In this document: in pieces, positions 35,201 to 49,579 of the stretch
Position numbering within the stretch: the first letter of the stretch is position 1
How the letters are laid out: every line of letters begins with the position of its first letter
NCBI GenBank assembly: GCA_034401135.1
Contig: JAWZSP010000004.1
Location: 682,001 to 746,000 of the forward strand
Length of the DNA stretch: 64,000 bases
From: Volutella citrinella
Taxonomy: Eukaryota; Ascomycota; Sordariomycetes; Hypocreales; Nectriaceae
Direction of reading: 5' to 3'
The notes under the pieces: model-generated
What the model was told of the DNA's origin: nothing
Databases searched by the model: none
The model's input: the letters and a program-made list of their open reading frames with translations, nothing else
Position numbers and translations under genes: made by a program

Positions 35201-36582
35201 TGAGAGCCGTAGAGGTAGGAAGAGGCGTTGGTGGCACTAAAGAAGAGTCGGCAGCCCGTGTTTGTGAGGGCCATAAGGTGAAGCTTGGATGCTTCCTGCT
35301 TCGAGATCGGGCTGATGGCTACAATAGTTGCCCGGTCGTTTAGTAGCTTGGACTGGCTGATCATATGGGCAATGTCGCGAAGGCAGTGCACCTTCTCCTT
35401 CTCGATAACCTTATTCAACCGATCAGGAGCCTCCATGTAGTAGGTTCGAATGGTCGACCTGCTCGACAGAGTGTACACCAGGCTTCTCGAGTCGTCAATT
35501 ACAATGTCCACCAGGTGCTCGGGGCTCTTCTGAGACCAGAAACCCGATTGAAGAGTAACGACGGAAGACCATCCTGGGTTCGTATGGTTGATCTTACCAC
35601 ACCGGCTTGAGAACCACTTCTCTTCAGACTGGTAGTAGAGTTCATTAATGTCGATGTCGCTGCTTCCACCAAAGAAGATTCGCCCATTCGCAGATCCAGA
35701 AATAACACGAACTTCGTTGCCGCGAAGAGGCAGGCTCATCTTGGTCTGGTAGAGAGATACAGTCTTGGTGCCGGATGCGGTGTCCGATGCCGACAGGCCA
35801 AGCAGAATAATCTCTGCCGACGTTGCAACGACGAGGATGTGGGTGATGGTCTTGACGAAAATGCCAGGCTTGGGGGGCACGAGCGCAACGGCATGAATCG
35901 TATGAGGCTGGTCTTCAAAGCCAATGAGCTCCGGGTCGGGGTGGGTGTAGTCCCAGAGAAACAGCGAGTTGTCGATGACCACCCACGCGTGGTTAATACC
36001 GGCAAATAGGCCCATCAGCGTCTGGAGCTCGCCGGCGTTGTACTGTTCGAAGACTTGGTTCGGGATCGGGAACATCTGAGTCTTGTGGAAGGGAGCCATG
36101 GGGGATTCTGTGTTTTGGAGGTCATACTCGGACGATGCGCCCTCTGGATCAACAGTTAGCTACATTTCTCGTCTCTTCGCGTCATCCACATGGTGAAACC
36201 TACGTCGGCAGTATGAATCGAGGTCGGGGAAGCGCTCGTCAGCTTGGAGGAACGTGTTGATGGCCTTGGCGGCCTTGACCACCGGAGGGACATTCTCTGA
36301 CCGCGGCGGTGGGAGCAGAGTAGGGGCCACAAGACCCTGTCCGGCGGGCGTCGTCGTCGTCGCCGATGAAGAAGCAGCCTTAGCAAGCGGCGCGCCCGAG
36401 GCGGTGGTTGAGGACGCGGGGCCCTTGAGGGAGCCGCCCGCGCCAGACGGAGTGCTCTCCTGCACGGGGAAGAGCTGTCGGCGCACGGGGTCGGAGCCGG
36501 CCTGGAACCTCGAGGCCACGGCAGGCGTATTCAAGAAGGCGCCGGGGACGGGCCTGACCGGCGTGGTCTGCGGGAATGACAT
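32232..36582 (-). CDS. NUP170: Nucleoporin Nup170 (Nup155/Nup157 family)
   Basis: Three exons (36582-36204, 36143-33001, 32939-32232) give 1409 residues, the usual size for this inner-ring scaffold nucleoporin. The first 130 residues are Pro/Ser/Ala-rich. They are followed by INTFLQADERFPDLDSYCRQGASSEYDL and a beta-propeller domain beginning PFHKTQMFPIPNQVFEQYNAGELQTLMGLF, with the signature WVVIDNSLFLWDY about 50 residues on. The C-terminal half is an alpha-solenoid (YYAGAIQLCLVVAREKDRGNTAL, FHFDLYEWYIQQGWTDRILAIDSPHVITFL). Together these anchor the pore membrane ring to the inner ring. The first ATG of the frame (MSFPQTTPVRP) is chosen. Confidence 0.95.
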
Positions 36583-37327
36583 GATGGGCAGCAAAAGGAC
36601 CCTCGCCAGGGCCTGGAGCGAAGCTTCACCAGTGCCGTTGAGCTGGCAGCGCCTGGCGGATCATGTACAGCGCACGGGGCGCGGAATCGAAGGGTGCAGC
36701 GGCGATGGGCAGGATCCGGAGCGTCTCGCGTTGATGGAATCCGCCTTGTAGTGATGCTCGTCGCGTCGTCGTCGTCGGTGTCGTCGTCGCGGGCGTGGTC
36801 TTGCGAGCGATGGTGCAGTTGCAGTTGCAGGGCAGAGTCGGTGCAGGCCCGTAAACAATTTCAGGCCAGAGCTTGGGGAGGCTGGATGGAGCACCGGATT
36901 TTTCGTGACTGGGGCCTGGGCGCTAGCACCGTTTTGGGCGCAAGGCTGAGAAACACGTCTGAACGAACCACAGCCACGCGAGTGAACAGAATGGATGAAA
37001 CAAGAGAGAATCAAAAGACTGGTCTTGGGGCACGGCAATGCGAGATATCCGCTTGTTTATTGCGCTTTTATCTTATTTTTGCCCATCTTCCAGCAATATT
37101 CTAGCCCCCAATTGCTATAGGAGGCCACCCTCCTACACGCGCAGACATGTGACTCCGCGATTGACACCGGCACGGCTAGCTGATTCGCAGTAGAACCGCC
37201 CTGTCATTAGATCCAGCCAACAGAAGTACGTAGGAGCACCGATAATAATTATTGAAACCTTTTATTCCTTCACCAGTCCACATTTTCCCCCAGCCACCTA
37301 CACGTTCCTGCCGTCCGCTCTACTGGC
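36583..37327. other. Intergenic, Nup170 promoter
   Basis: This holds the Nup170 upstream region and the 3' flank of the reductase gene; nothing beyond general promoter sequence is recognised. Confidence 0.5.
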
Positions 37328-38400
37328 TTACTGGGCCTTGGCCTCGCGCTCCAGCTTGCGAAGGGCGCGGCGTCGGATGTCGACGTGCATGTTCTTGTTG
37401 ATGCGAACAGTCAAGGGGCTGGCCACTCCGGCAATGTTCTCGACAACCCAGACCATGAAGGCATGGGCCCACCAGGGAGTGTAAGTGTAGGGAGCAGCTT
37501 GGAAGCCGCCGAGACCAACCTTACCGAGGGCAGCTCGGACAAAGTTGCGAGCGTTGGGGATCAGCATGCTGGGGCGGCGGATCTTGCTCATGGCAGTGGT
37601 GACCAGGTGGCTGAGCACCATGTAGCAGTCGACGTTGAAGTCAGAGAGCTCGGCAGCCAGAGCGGTGTTCCAGTGCTGGAGGAAGGCCTTGCTGCCGGTG
37701 TAGGTGGCGAGGAGAGGGGTCGGGCTCCAGCCAGCGGTCGAGCCCATGGTCAGGATGAGACCCTTCTTGCGCTCCTTCAGGATGGGGGCGATAATCTGGG
37801 TGACCTTCAGTGTGCCCAGGCAGTTGATGGTGATGATGTTCTGCAGCTCCTGCTTGGGCGTCTCGAGAAAGGTGACGGGCATGTTGTGGCTCTGGCCGAC
37901 GTTGTTGATCAGGATGCCGACGTCCAGGCCCTTGACCAGCTCGCGCAGTCGCTCGTAGTCGGCATCGTTGTCCTGGGCAAAGTCCATAGCAAGAGTCTTG
38001 GTCTGGATGCCCTTTCCGGGGTACTTGGCCTCGATATCCTTGGCCAGGGCGTCGAGCTTGGATTGCGTTCGGGAGACGAGGACGATGTTGAAGCCCTTGC
38101 CAGCGAGCTGCATGGCATACTCCTTGCCGATGCCATCGGATGCGCCGGTCACGACAGCCCAGGTGCCGGGCTTGCCATACTTTCGAAGCTACAGAATACC
38201 CGTGTCAGCACATTATTCTCATCATGGCTCGGCCACAGGCACGGCATGACACCTACGTTGGTTCCTCCAAGGATGAAAGCGCTGAGGAAAAGCGACACGA
38301 CATTCAACAGCTTAGAGCCCAGGAACAGAGCGCCGACACCAGCAAGACCCCACTGCAGGGGCTGCGGCACGTGCTGCAGGAATTCGTGAACAGCTTCCAT
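37328..38400 (-). CDS. IFA38: Very-long-chain 3-ketoacyl-CoA reductase
   Basis: Exons 38400-38257 and 38188-37328 give 334 residues. An N-terminal membrane helix ([26 protein letters not shown]) precedes a classical SDR domain: [23 protein letters not shown] (NADP loop), LINNVG, catalytic Ser198 (LTMGSTAG), Tyr211 and Lys215 (YTGSK). The layout and the segment around [13 protein letters not shown] match fungal Ifa38/KAR and human HSD17B12, the ER enzyme of the second step in each very-long-chain fatty-acid elongation cycle. It is divergent from ERG28 over a 510-bp shared region; both act at the ER in lipid synthesis. Confidence 0.94.
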
Positions 38401-38910
38401 GTCGAGCAAAATCGTCTATGAATTCACCGTGTCGAGAGTTGACAGAGCAGGCCCCTTCCTGATGCTGGCGGCACAGACTAAAATTGCAAGCCGCCGCCAC
38501 GCTGGCCCCCCCCTAACATTGTTGAGGTGGTCCATGCTTCCGCCCATCCTGGCAAGCCCCAGGAACCAGCGCCACTATTGAGGCACCACCGAGCTAGATT
38601 CATATGATGTTAGGCCTTAAGGCAGCACTGGCCTTTAGCCGCTCCTGATTGGACAAATCGTTCTACCCATTTGACCGCACACACCTGTGGCTGGGCCTCA
38701 ATCGCAACCCCCACTATCAACCCACCGCCGCTTTTAAAGCTGCTGAACAGGGACGGGAGCTGCTGGTCGGCGACGTCCACTGAAATCGTCCTCCCGCTCT
38801 TCTCCGGCGCTCCACAGATTGCCCGGCATACATCATTCTGGCAGCCCAATTGCGCCCGTCAGCAGCATCCTCTCTTAACAATCTGCACTGCACGCATTCT
38901 CTCGCCAGCT
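38401..38910. promoter_or_regulatory. Bidirectional promoter of reductase and ERG28
   Basis: The 510 bp serve two divergent ER-lipid genes. An inverted CCAAT box (GATTGG near 38646) is visible; no clear sterol-response element was found by eye. Confidence 0.55.
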
Positions 38911-39482
38911 ATGGACGTCATCAAGTCCCTCCTCCCGAACGCCAAGGGCATCCTGCCCTACTATATGGTCATTGTAAGCTTGTCCCTGCCCCTCATGACT
39001 GCCCGCAAGGCTGACCAGCCATCACGCAACAGCTCTCCGTGATCTCCATTGGCAACTCGCTGCAGGCGTATACGACCCTGCACTTCTCCCGCCGCGTCTA
39101 CAACGGCCGCTACATCCCCAACACCAAGCTGCCCCCCAAGACGGAGATCTTCAACCCGGAGGATTCGGTCAAGAAGCTCGTCCCCGCCCAGAACGACCCC
39201 AAGGCTGCCGACCAGCTCACCCCGCTCGCCGGCCGCCTCTTTGGCACCTGGACGCTCATCACCTGCATCGTTCGCTGCTACGCCGCCTATAACCTGCACA
39301 TTGGCCCCGTCTATACAATTGCCTACTGGACTTACGTCGTGGCTCTTACCCACTTCGCCACCGAAATGTTCATCTTCAAGAGCATGACTTTTGGACTCCC
39401 CCAGATCTTCCCCTTCACCCTGGCCACCATCTCTCTGATCTGGATGCCTCTGGTTCGCGACTTCTACGTTGAAATTGCTTAG
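38911..39482 (+). CDS. ERG28: Ergosterol biosynthesis scaffold Erg28
   Basis: Exons 38911-38973 and 39033-39482 give 170 residues. Four hydrophobic helices and the pattern SIGNSLQAYTTLHFSRRVYNG, GRLFGTWTLITCIVRCYAAYNLH and the final TEMFIFKSMTFG identify Erg28. This small ER protein holds the C-4 demethylation enzymes (Erg25, Erg26, Erg27) together in ergosterol synthesis. Exon 1 encodes only 21 residues (MDVIKSLLPNAKGILPYYMVI), and the phase-0 intron is 59 bp. Length and topology are normal for fungi. It shares its promoter region with the fatty-acid elongation reductase. Confidence 0.95.
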
Positions 39483-39628
39483 ATGCCACTGTAGATGCCT
39501 GATGTATGTCGGGAAAAAAGTGCTTCTCTTCTCTATGTAGCGCGGCGTATATGAATCAAGCAGATAAAGGTTTTAATATACGATAGCTAGATCCACCTCC
39601 TCCCAAGGCTCTCTCGGTTCGCAGTACC

Positions 39629-42016
<2,388 letters not shown>

Positions 42017-43771
42017 ATGGGTGTTATCCGCAAGAAAACTGGTTCTCGAGGCGGCGAGGGCGGCGTCAAGTACGTCTGTGACGTGTGCTCCGGGGATATC
42101 ACATCAACGGTGAGTCTGCCTCCCATGCTTCCATCCTCCCTGATGGCTCTTGGGCGTGGTTCAGCGCGTCGGTTAATATCCGGCATGCTTACCTCGCGCT
42201 CATCGCCATCATCCAAACTGTCACCGAGTCCCATGACTGGCTGGATCCGACCCCCATGCTGCTCCCGATGAACTGGACTAACATGGCTTGCAACCCTTTA
42301 GGTTCGTATCAGGTGTGCCGACTCCGCCTGTACCGACTTCGATCTTTGCGTCTCGTGCTTCGCCAAGGGCGAGACTCGTAATACACACAACCCTGCGACC
42401 CATGCCTTCCGTGTCATTGAACAGAACTCCTTTCCGATCTTCGACCGAGAATGGGGCGCCGATGAAGAACTTCTGCTCATTGAGGGAGCGGAGATATATG
42501 GCATTGGCTCGTGGTCCGATATCGCTGACCACATTGGAGGGTTCCGCGAAAAGGATGAAGTCCGTGACCATTACCTTGAAACATATGTCTACTCCGACAA
42601 GTTCCCTCTCCCCAACAGATGCGCCCCCGAAGATTCGGAGCTTGCCACCGAGGTGCCCCGAGAAGAGTTCCAGGCCCGGAAGAAGCGACGAATAGAAGAA
42701 CGAAGAGAGGCGGCCAAGAATGCACCGGCCTTACAACCTAAGACGAAACCGACGGCCAGTGTTCCGAGTTGCCATGAGATTCAGGGTTACATGCCTGGTC
42801 GTCTCGAGTTCGAGACCGAATACGCCAACGAAGCTGAGGAGGCAGTGCAGTTGATGCAGTTCGACCCTGGTGATGGCCTAAACCCCCGGACAGGCGAGAT
42901 AGAGCCAGAAATGGAACTCAAGCTCACTGTGATGGACATTTACAATTGCCGACTCACCCAGCGTGTTGATCGCAAAAAGGTCATCTTCGAACATAACCTT
43001 TTGGACTATCGTGAGAACACAAAGATCGAGAAGAAGCGGAGCAAGGAGGAGAAGGATTTGGTGCAGAAAGCCAAGCCTTTTGCTCGGATGATGAATCACA
43101 AGGACTTTGAGGACTTCAACCAGGGCCTTGTCGACGAGCTCAACCTGAGGCTTGCTATCGCCCAGCTCCAGGAGTGGAGGGCCAACAAGATTGGTGACCT
43201 CCGAAGCGGCGAGAAATACGAGCTGGACAAGACTCAACGAATACAAAAATCTATCCCCATGGGATCCATGGACCGCGAACGTCTGGCATCCGCACAGCGA
43301 TCAAAGCAGCCTGTCCAGCCGGAGCCCGCAAGCGGTGCTGCCTTGTTGGTGGCACCCGAACTGCCCATCCGACTCACCCCGCAGGCCAACGGGGAGGCTG
43401 ATGGCGAAAGCAAGCCGTTGGTCAATGGACACACCAATGGCATCAATGGAGTCAATGGTGTTAACGGACATGCTACACCCAAGCAGAAATTTGTACCACA
43501 ACCTATCTCTGGCGTGCAACCATTGCAGCTCGACCAGGATAACGCGCCAGACCTCCATCTACTAACGCCAGAGGAGGCTAAGCTTTGCGAGGTGATCAGA
43601 CTGCAGCCCAAGCCGTACCTGATGATCAAGGAGCAGATTCTCAAAGAAGCGCTCAAGACGAACGGGACGCTCAAGAAGAAGCAGGCGAAAGAGATATGCC
43701 GACTGGACTCTCAAAAAGGCGGACGTATATTCGATTTCTTTATTAACTCGGGATGGGTCGGAAAGGCGTAG
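42017..43771 (+). CDS. ADA2: SAGA/ADA complex adaptor Ada2
   Basis: Exons 42017-42109 and 42302-43771 give 520 residues. The order is diagnostic: a ZZ zinc finger ([12 protein letters not shown]... [22 protein letters not shown], about residues 18-55), a SANT domain ([29 protein letters not shown], about 75-115), a conserved middle ([18 protein letters not shown]) and a C-terminal SWIRM domain ([32 protein letters not shown]... DFFINSGWV). Ada2 stimulates the Gcn5 histone acetyltransferase in SAGA and ADA. A short Asn/Gly repeat ([11 protein letters not shown]) interrupts the linker before SWIRM. The 192-bp intron is about three times longer than most others in the window. Confidence 0.96.
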
Positions 43772-44554
43772 GGCTAGTGTTCGGAGTGGCAGTGAAATAC
43801 CCTTTGTCATACTTATAGCGAAGAGAGCATTCATGGAATGGGCTCCTGTACAATGCTTTGATGCAGTTGTAGAATTATTGATAAGCCAAAATGAAGTCCG
43901 ATGACGATTTACGTGTACAAATATTACGAGGCCAGAGTTGAAAAGCCGAGACTGATAATGGAAGCAAGAAGACTAGACATCGCGGTCCGGCGAAACCATG
44001 TCTGGCCTGGGAGGTAAGAACATGAAGGCTCCCAATGTGGAGGGAAGCGCTGCCAACACGAAAAAATAGTTCCACGGATTGTGAGGGGGCTCAAAGGGAT
44101 ATTAAAGGGTCATGGCGCATGGACCTGTAACATGTTGATCATGATCTGCAGCTGAAACAAGCCTATATGTCATCGTGAACAAGGAGTCGGCCGCGGAGGC
44201 GAAGCACTCATGATGATGGACAAACTCAGCACCTGTGGTAGAGCATTGAGAGCCATCTCCCATTCTGATCTTGGATGACGAAACTACCATGCATTTACGG
44301 AGTAAAGGATACATATTGCGGCGCAGTTATTGACGAGAAGGCTGCATGTTGACCTAGAGGCGCGCTGCATGGCATCGGGTTTCAGGGCTTCTAGCTGCTC
44401 ATTAGCTCCCGCTGACCCAATTGTGCCAAACACCCACCAACCTCCCGCAGGCCTGGTGGGGCAGCTGTCAACTCCATCCATCCACGCATCAACCGTAGAG
44501 CCCATGAGCCAGCTCCTGAGGACGTGGAAACCCTTAGTCGCACATTCTCGAACC
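43772..44554. other. Intergenic, possible small membrane-protein gene on minus strand
   Basis: This lies between ADA2 and the phosphatase gene. On the minus strand at 44089-43973 a frame reads PPHNPWNYFFVLAALPSTLGAFMFLPP and ends cleanly. It looks like the helix of a tiny membrane protein but lacks a sure upstream exon (see findings). Confidence 0.4.
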
Positions 44555-45076
44555 ATGACTACCATCGCAACCCTGAAGCGCCTGAGCGCCAAGGAGCTGT
44601 CGGAGAAGATACTGGAGGAGAGGGAAGCTAAGCAGGCAACGTATGCGGTGGTCGACGTCCGCGACAACGGTGAATATTAACCCCCCTTCATGACCATCTC
44701 GATACGAGCACAATTCTGGGGACATCCCGGCAGCTGACGGCCCCCGACAGACCACATCGGCGGCCATATCAAGGGCTCCACGCATGTGCCCATCAACCAG
44801 CTGGACGCCATGCTGCCCACCCTGGTGCGCAACCTCAAGGACAAGAAGACCGTGGTGTTCCACTGCGCGCTGAGCCAGCAGCGGGGGCCCAGCGCCGCAC
44901 TCAAGTACCTACGCGAGCGGGACGGGCTGCTCAAGCTCATGGGCGAGGACCCCAAGACGGAGGGGGAGCAGAGCGTCGTGGTGCTGGACGGGGGTTTCAT
45001 GGGCTGGCAGCAGGATTACGGCCCTGACGAGCGGCTTACTGAGGCTTGGGTGAAGGACATTTGGGACAACTACTAA
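44555..45076 (+). CDS. Cdc25/Acr2-type rhodanese-fold phosphatase or arsenate reductase
   Basis: Exons 44555-44669 and 44751-45076 give 146 residues, the size of fungal single-domain Cdc25-like proteins (Ych1, Acr2, Ibp1). The rhodanese fold is marked by YAVVDVRDNDHIGGHIKGSTHVP, and the active loop is HCALSQQRGP, a C-x5-R phosphatase P-loop with Cys77 and Arg83. A late GGFMGWQQDYG segment fits the family end. Acr2 reduces arsenate and Ych1/Ibp1 dephosphorylate; the sequence alone does not decide which. An upstream in-frame ATG at 44504 could add 17 residues. Confidence 0.88.
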
Positions 45077-45347
45077 GCATGGTGTCTTACTCAGGATGAC
45101 GGGATTGGAAAAAAGGAATGATTCCTACTGGCCTGGGCGCCCTCTGAAATGAATGAGGGAGGATACACAGTCTCGGATATATTGCCAATCTAATGAATTT
45201 AAGGTCATAAGACTCCTGCCGCCGATTGTCTAATTTTAGTGAGCCGCGAGAAACCTGCAGCAGCAAGTCCAAAGACCCCGAGATAATCTACTTCTTTCCA
45301 GACACCCGACCTTGCATTTACGTGTCAGGGTGGGGGCGACAGTAGTC

Positions 45348-46065
45348 CTACTGCTTTATCGGCTCCAGAACAATCCTGATCGGCTGGTAGGTGGTCACGA
45401 TGAATCCAGTGCCTGCAGCAATTTGGTTAGCCCGTCATCCGGTCGTAGAATGCTGCTGCACAAGGCGCCCAACGTACCGTCGTAGTGCTTCACTTCCCAC
45501 TCGTTGTCCTTGCCGGGCATTGCAATCCATCCCGGCTTCTTCTCCGGGTCGCCGTAGAGCAGGTCCTGAACACCCGCCGCGTCCTTCTCGCCCAGCTTGA
45601 ATTCGTTCCAGCTGGTTGTCTCATCGGTGCCGCTGGAGGGCTGGGGCTGGCCGTTGGGCTGCAAGACATCCTCGAAGGACAAGTAGCCGTCCTTGCCGAC
45701 GAGGGCGAGGGCATGGGGCACGATGCCGATGGGGTAAGTATGAATGCTAACAGCGTCGGTGTTGCCGTCGACCTTGTCTAGATAGACCTCGATGCCCGTT
45801 TCCCGTTGCTCGCCAAAGACGCCGACCTTGTTGGCGAAGAGAGAGAGATAGGCGCCACCGAGGTCACCAAAGCCGCTGGAATGGTGTCAGTGCCCTCTAT
45901 TCCATCTGACATCGGGAATGCGTTGCATGGACGCATGACTTACTCGGCAATGCGAAGGTGGTAGAGCTGGCTTGTGTCGCGCTTGACAGAATCACGGCCC
46001 GCGATTGGGCCCGCCATGGCGGCAGCCACCAGAGACGAGGCGGAAAGAATGGAGAGCCACTTCAT
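45348..46065 (-). CDS. Small secreted protein, unknown function
   Basis: Three exons (46065-45944, 45875-45478, 45412-45348) join to 194 residues. MKWLSILSASSLVAAAMAGP is a signal peptide, followed by a possible Kex2 site (VKR at about 29). The mature part contains FGDLGGAYLSLFANKVGVFGEQRETGIEVYLD and later ends GTGFIVTTYQPIRIVLEPIKQ. It has no Cys apart from the intron-encoded false frame and no catalytic motif I recognise. Beta-rich secreted proteins of this sort occur in many Hypocreales. The last intron must be removed to reach the true C-terminus; reading through gives a different, shorter end. Confidence 0.8.
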
Positions 46066-47191
46066 GGTGATGTGGGCTTTGGACGATGCTGTATCGGTTT
46101 GCGAGATGGGGTTCTTCCGTGCTTAATTGGAGGCAGAACAGAAGACTACAGGCTGAGAGATGTCAAGCAGAGAAACAAACGAGTGACTGAGAGGGGGGAA
46201 ACTTAAAACAAAAAGAGGACCAAGGAGTAAGCACAAATTGGGCCAACAAGGTAACACAGAGTCGTGGCGTGCAGTTGCAGCTTATACGGAATGTCTGGAG
46301 CGAACTTTGGTGGACTGAAACGCGCGCACGTGCCGGCCCTCCACTCCAATATCACAAGGCCGTGAAATCTTACGGCATCTTACGTTGGACTCTGCGGAAG
46401 GAGCGGGGAGGGGCTCCGATTGGGAGTTAGGTAGATGTGTTTCGTTTGCTCTTGCGGAGGCGCGTTGCTCGTCCTCGGTTTGCTATGCTCAGGATGCTCC
46501 GCACTACGAAATATGGTTTGCGGGAGCGGGACACAATTGAATGCGGCTAATGGTTTGCTCAATAATTGCTCGCGCTTGTTCAGATTCCATACAATGGCAC
46601 ATTAAAAGCACCACTCTGCAAAACATCGAAGTGCTCCCGTTTGTGCGCCTCGTTCCTCACAGCGGTATCCCGTCAGTGGTGTTTAGGCAGCTGCCCTCCC
46701 CAACCCTTGCAGCCAAAAGCAGGGCCCTGCCCATCGCTGGAAAGTATGACGCAACAGCGCAAGACACCGGCAGGGCGACTCTGAGTGCCGTGAACGGGAT
46801 GCCGCAACGCCTGCCAATGCCGCGGCTGCCATTGGTTCTAGGCGATGGGCCTGCCTCGATTTAGTGGTCCGCTCTGGGGCAAGCCTCCATCTGTTAGTGA
46901 CTCTTAGCCTCCCGTCGCCGCCTTAAGTTTAACGGGTCTAATCAATCACATTTGCATCCCGCGCCAGACATTGTTTTTGTTCCCTTTCCTGTCAGAATCA
47001 CGGCAGCTTGTCCCATTGTCGCGGCTGTTGTATCACCGGTGCGAACAATAAATACCGTCTCCGACGCCCTTCCCCTCGTCTGCCGAAGCGACCTCTACAC
47101 CAACTGCCGGAGCCTGCATCGACGTGCGCAGACTTGCATCGCCCCTCCGCACCCCGCCGACGCGACGGAAACCAGCAACCCCGCTGTCATC
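46066..47191. promoter_or_regulatory. Divergent promoter region
   Basis: About 1.1 kb between the small secreted protein gene and the HD-domain gene. The 150 bp before the HD-domain start are C-rich. No further gene is supported. Confidence 0.45.
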
Positions 47192-48144
47192 ATGGGCTCG
47201 CAGCCAGAGAACCACATTGTCCAGGACGAAGAGATTGCCAGTAAGCAGCGAGCTTCTGTGGGAGTTGGACTTGGACCTGGACTAAGCATTCTAAATCCCC
47301 TCTTTTAGATCTCGGCTTCACCCCCGTCCCCAAGGTCGCCGACAAGTGGACGCCCGACAAGGCCGTCCAGCAGATTCATGGCGGCGCACCCGCCGAGGGC
47401 TCCTCCTCGCCGCTCGCCTTCTTCCATATTCTAGAGCGCCTCAAGACGACCAAGCGCGAAGGGTGGCGACGATTCGGCATTGTGAGGTGAGTGTGCCTCG
47501 ATTTACAAGGCCCCATGCATTCCAGCATGCGGGCCTGCGTTGGGGCTGCGGGCTGACGACACTGTGACAGGGGAGAGTCAATCGCCGACCACATGTATCG
47601 CATGTCCATGATCTCCATGTTCGCGCCGCCCGCGCTGGCGCCCAAGCTGAACCTGCCCAAGTGCATGAAGATGTGCCTGATCCACGACATGGCCGAGCTG
47701 CTGGTGGGCGACATCACGCCCGTCGACGGCGTCCCGAAGCCCGAGAAGAGCCGCCGCGAGGCCGAGACCATGGACTACCTGACCAAGAACCTGCTGCGGG
47801 GCGTCGCGGGCGGCACCACGGGCGAGGAGATCCGGGCCATCTGGCAGGAGTACGAGGACTCGGAGACGCTGGACAGCCACTTCGTGCACGACGTCGACAA
47901 GCTGGAGCTCCTGCTCCAGATGATGGAGTACGAGAAGCGCGGCAAGGGCAAACTGGACCTGGGCGAGTTCACCTACGTCGCGACCAAGATGAGCCTCCCC
48001 GAGATGCGCGCCCTGGGCGACGAGGTTATCAAGGAGCGCGAGGAGTTTTGGGGCGGCAGGCAGCACTCCAGTTGGGAGGGGGTACTCGATGGAGTGACTG
48101 CTGAGCACAAGGACAAGCAGGACGAGTACTACTCCCGCAAGTGA
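47192..48144 (+). CDS. HD-domain 5'-deoxynucleotidase (HDDC2/YfbR type)
   Basis: Exons 47192-47240, 47309-47486 and 47571-48144 join to 266 residues. The HD metal site is complete: ESIADHMYRM supplies the first His, LIHDMAELLVGDITP the His-Asp pair and following Glu, and HFVHDVDKLELLLQMMEYE the final Asp. FFHILERLKTTKREGWRRFGI before it is the family's hallmark first helix. Homologues (bacterial YfbR, yeast Ygk1, human HDDC2) dephosphorylate deoxyribonucleoside 5'-monophosphates and help balance nucleotide pools. The protein is cytosolic or nuclear, without a targeting signal. Confidence 0.93.
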
Positions 48145-49579
48145 GGGATGCGGTGCCGGGTGACGATGATGGGTAATGACACTCTTGATGCGGGCCGAGA
48201 GGAGGCTTGGCTAATTGCTCGGCTTTACATGGCGGGATAAATGGATGGCGTCTTTAGATTTGAATGGGAGCGATCAATCAATGAAGTCTTATATGTGTAT
48301 TATTCGAGTGATCTTGAGGTCTGTAGCCAAGCGAGCTGAGATTGCCCCAGAGGCCGCAGGCTCGGCAATCTAAGGTACCTTACTTGGGCATGTGCGGGTC
48401 CTACGGGAAGAGCCAGTGGCCAGAAATAAGACCACGAGGTGGCACGACCTAATTAATTGGAATTAAATTGATTGATATGAGCCTTGGGTCCTGCCGGCTG
48501 TTAGAAAACCAGGGGCAGAGCTGAGCAAGCTGCGAGTGACTAACCAGTTTGACCCTGAAAACTGCCCCTCCATTATTGGGGTAATTAGCCGCGCCCCATC
48601 CCGCCATCACCCAGCAACCAAGGAAAACAAAAATAATCCATCCAACATGAGACAGGAGTCCACCAACGAGAGAAAATCGACCGCCAGTTCCCGCCGCCAG
48701 ACAAACAGACTGTGTGCCTGCGCTCTGTAGCATTAGCTTTTTGCCAAACCCTAAGGTAGCCTGACGATCAGTGGGCCGTTCCCGCAAGCCGCAGCCCCCG
48801 AGCAAAAGGCGGTGCGCCCTCCAGAAGGGACCTCAGACCCTTAGGTAACCTGGAACCCACCAGCTACGGGGCTCTGCAGCCTCTAGCGCCCATCAACAAC
48901 GCCAACCAGCAGCGGTGAGCAGGCAAATCCCCAGCAGCCCCGGCGCTCCGCCTGTTCGTCTTGTCCTGGCCAGAGTCCCAGGTCCCAGGTCCAAAGTCCA
49001 AGCGCCCCGTCTCTTTCCACCTCTCCCCTCCATTCCACCCCATCGCCAAAAAGTTCGCCAGACAGCCAATTCGACTGGTTGTTGTGGTGCGCCATTGCCA
49101 TTGTCAGCCATTGCTGGAGTGAGGTGGTGCCTATTGTCCGACAGCTGCCGCGCAGCTGGCCCCAAGCAATAAGCTTCGGCGCCGACGTCACCAGACACCA
49201 AAAAACCAGCCAACGACCCGACGCCTCAGGCCGGTCGACCTGCTCAACAAGGCTGCCGTCCACCCGCCACACCCTCCTCCCGCACTCACGCTCACGCTTC
49301 CACACTCACGGTCGCAATCTCGCTCGACCTAGCAAGTAGGCAACGGCATCCCGCTGCGACATAGGCCGCCTTCCCCGCCACATCGGTCACGAGACGCCTT
49401 ACACTGGGCGACAAACCATCGAGAACCCGCCGTTGCAATCAAGCGGAGATGTGTCTCGGCCGGCTCTAAGCTCCATCGCCACCCATTCCGTCCATCTGCT
49501 CGCTGCTCCGCCCGCGTTCACACCACGCGCCCGAGCTGCGACTCCAGGCCCATCGCATCCACCGCTACATTTCGACGCC
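48145..49579. other. Long intergenic/5' region
   Basis: About 1.4 kb between two plus-strand genes. From about 48890 the sequence becomes C-rich on the plus strand and is probably the 5' leader and promoter of the next gene. No separate gene is seen. Confidence 0.45.

Noticed and set aside
37385..38389. Long open frame (334 codons) on the plus strand
   Set aside because: It is antisense to the reductase exons and is produced by GC-biased third positions; no domain is seen.
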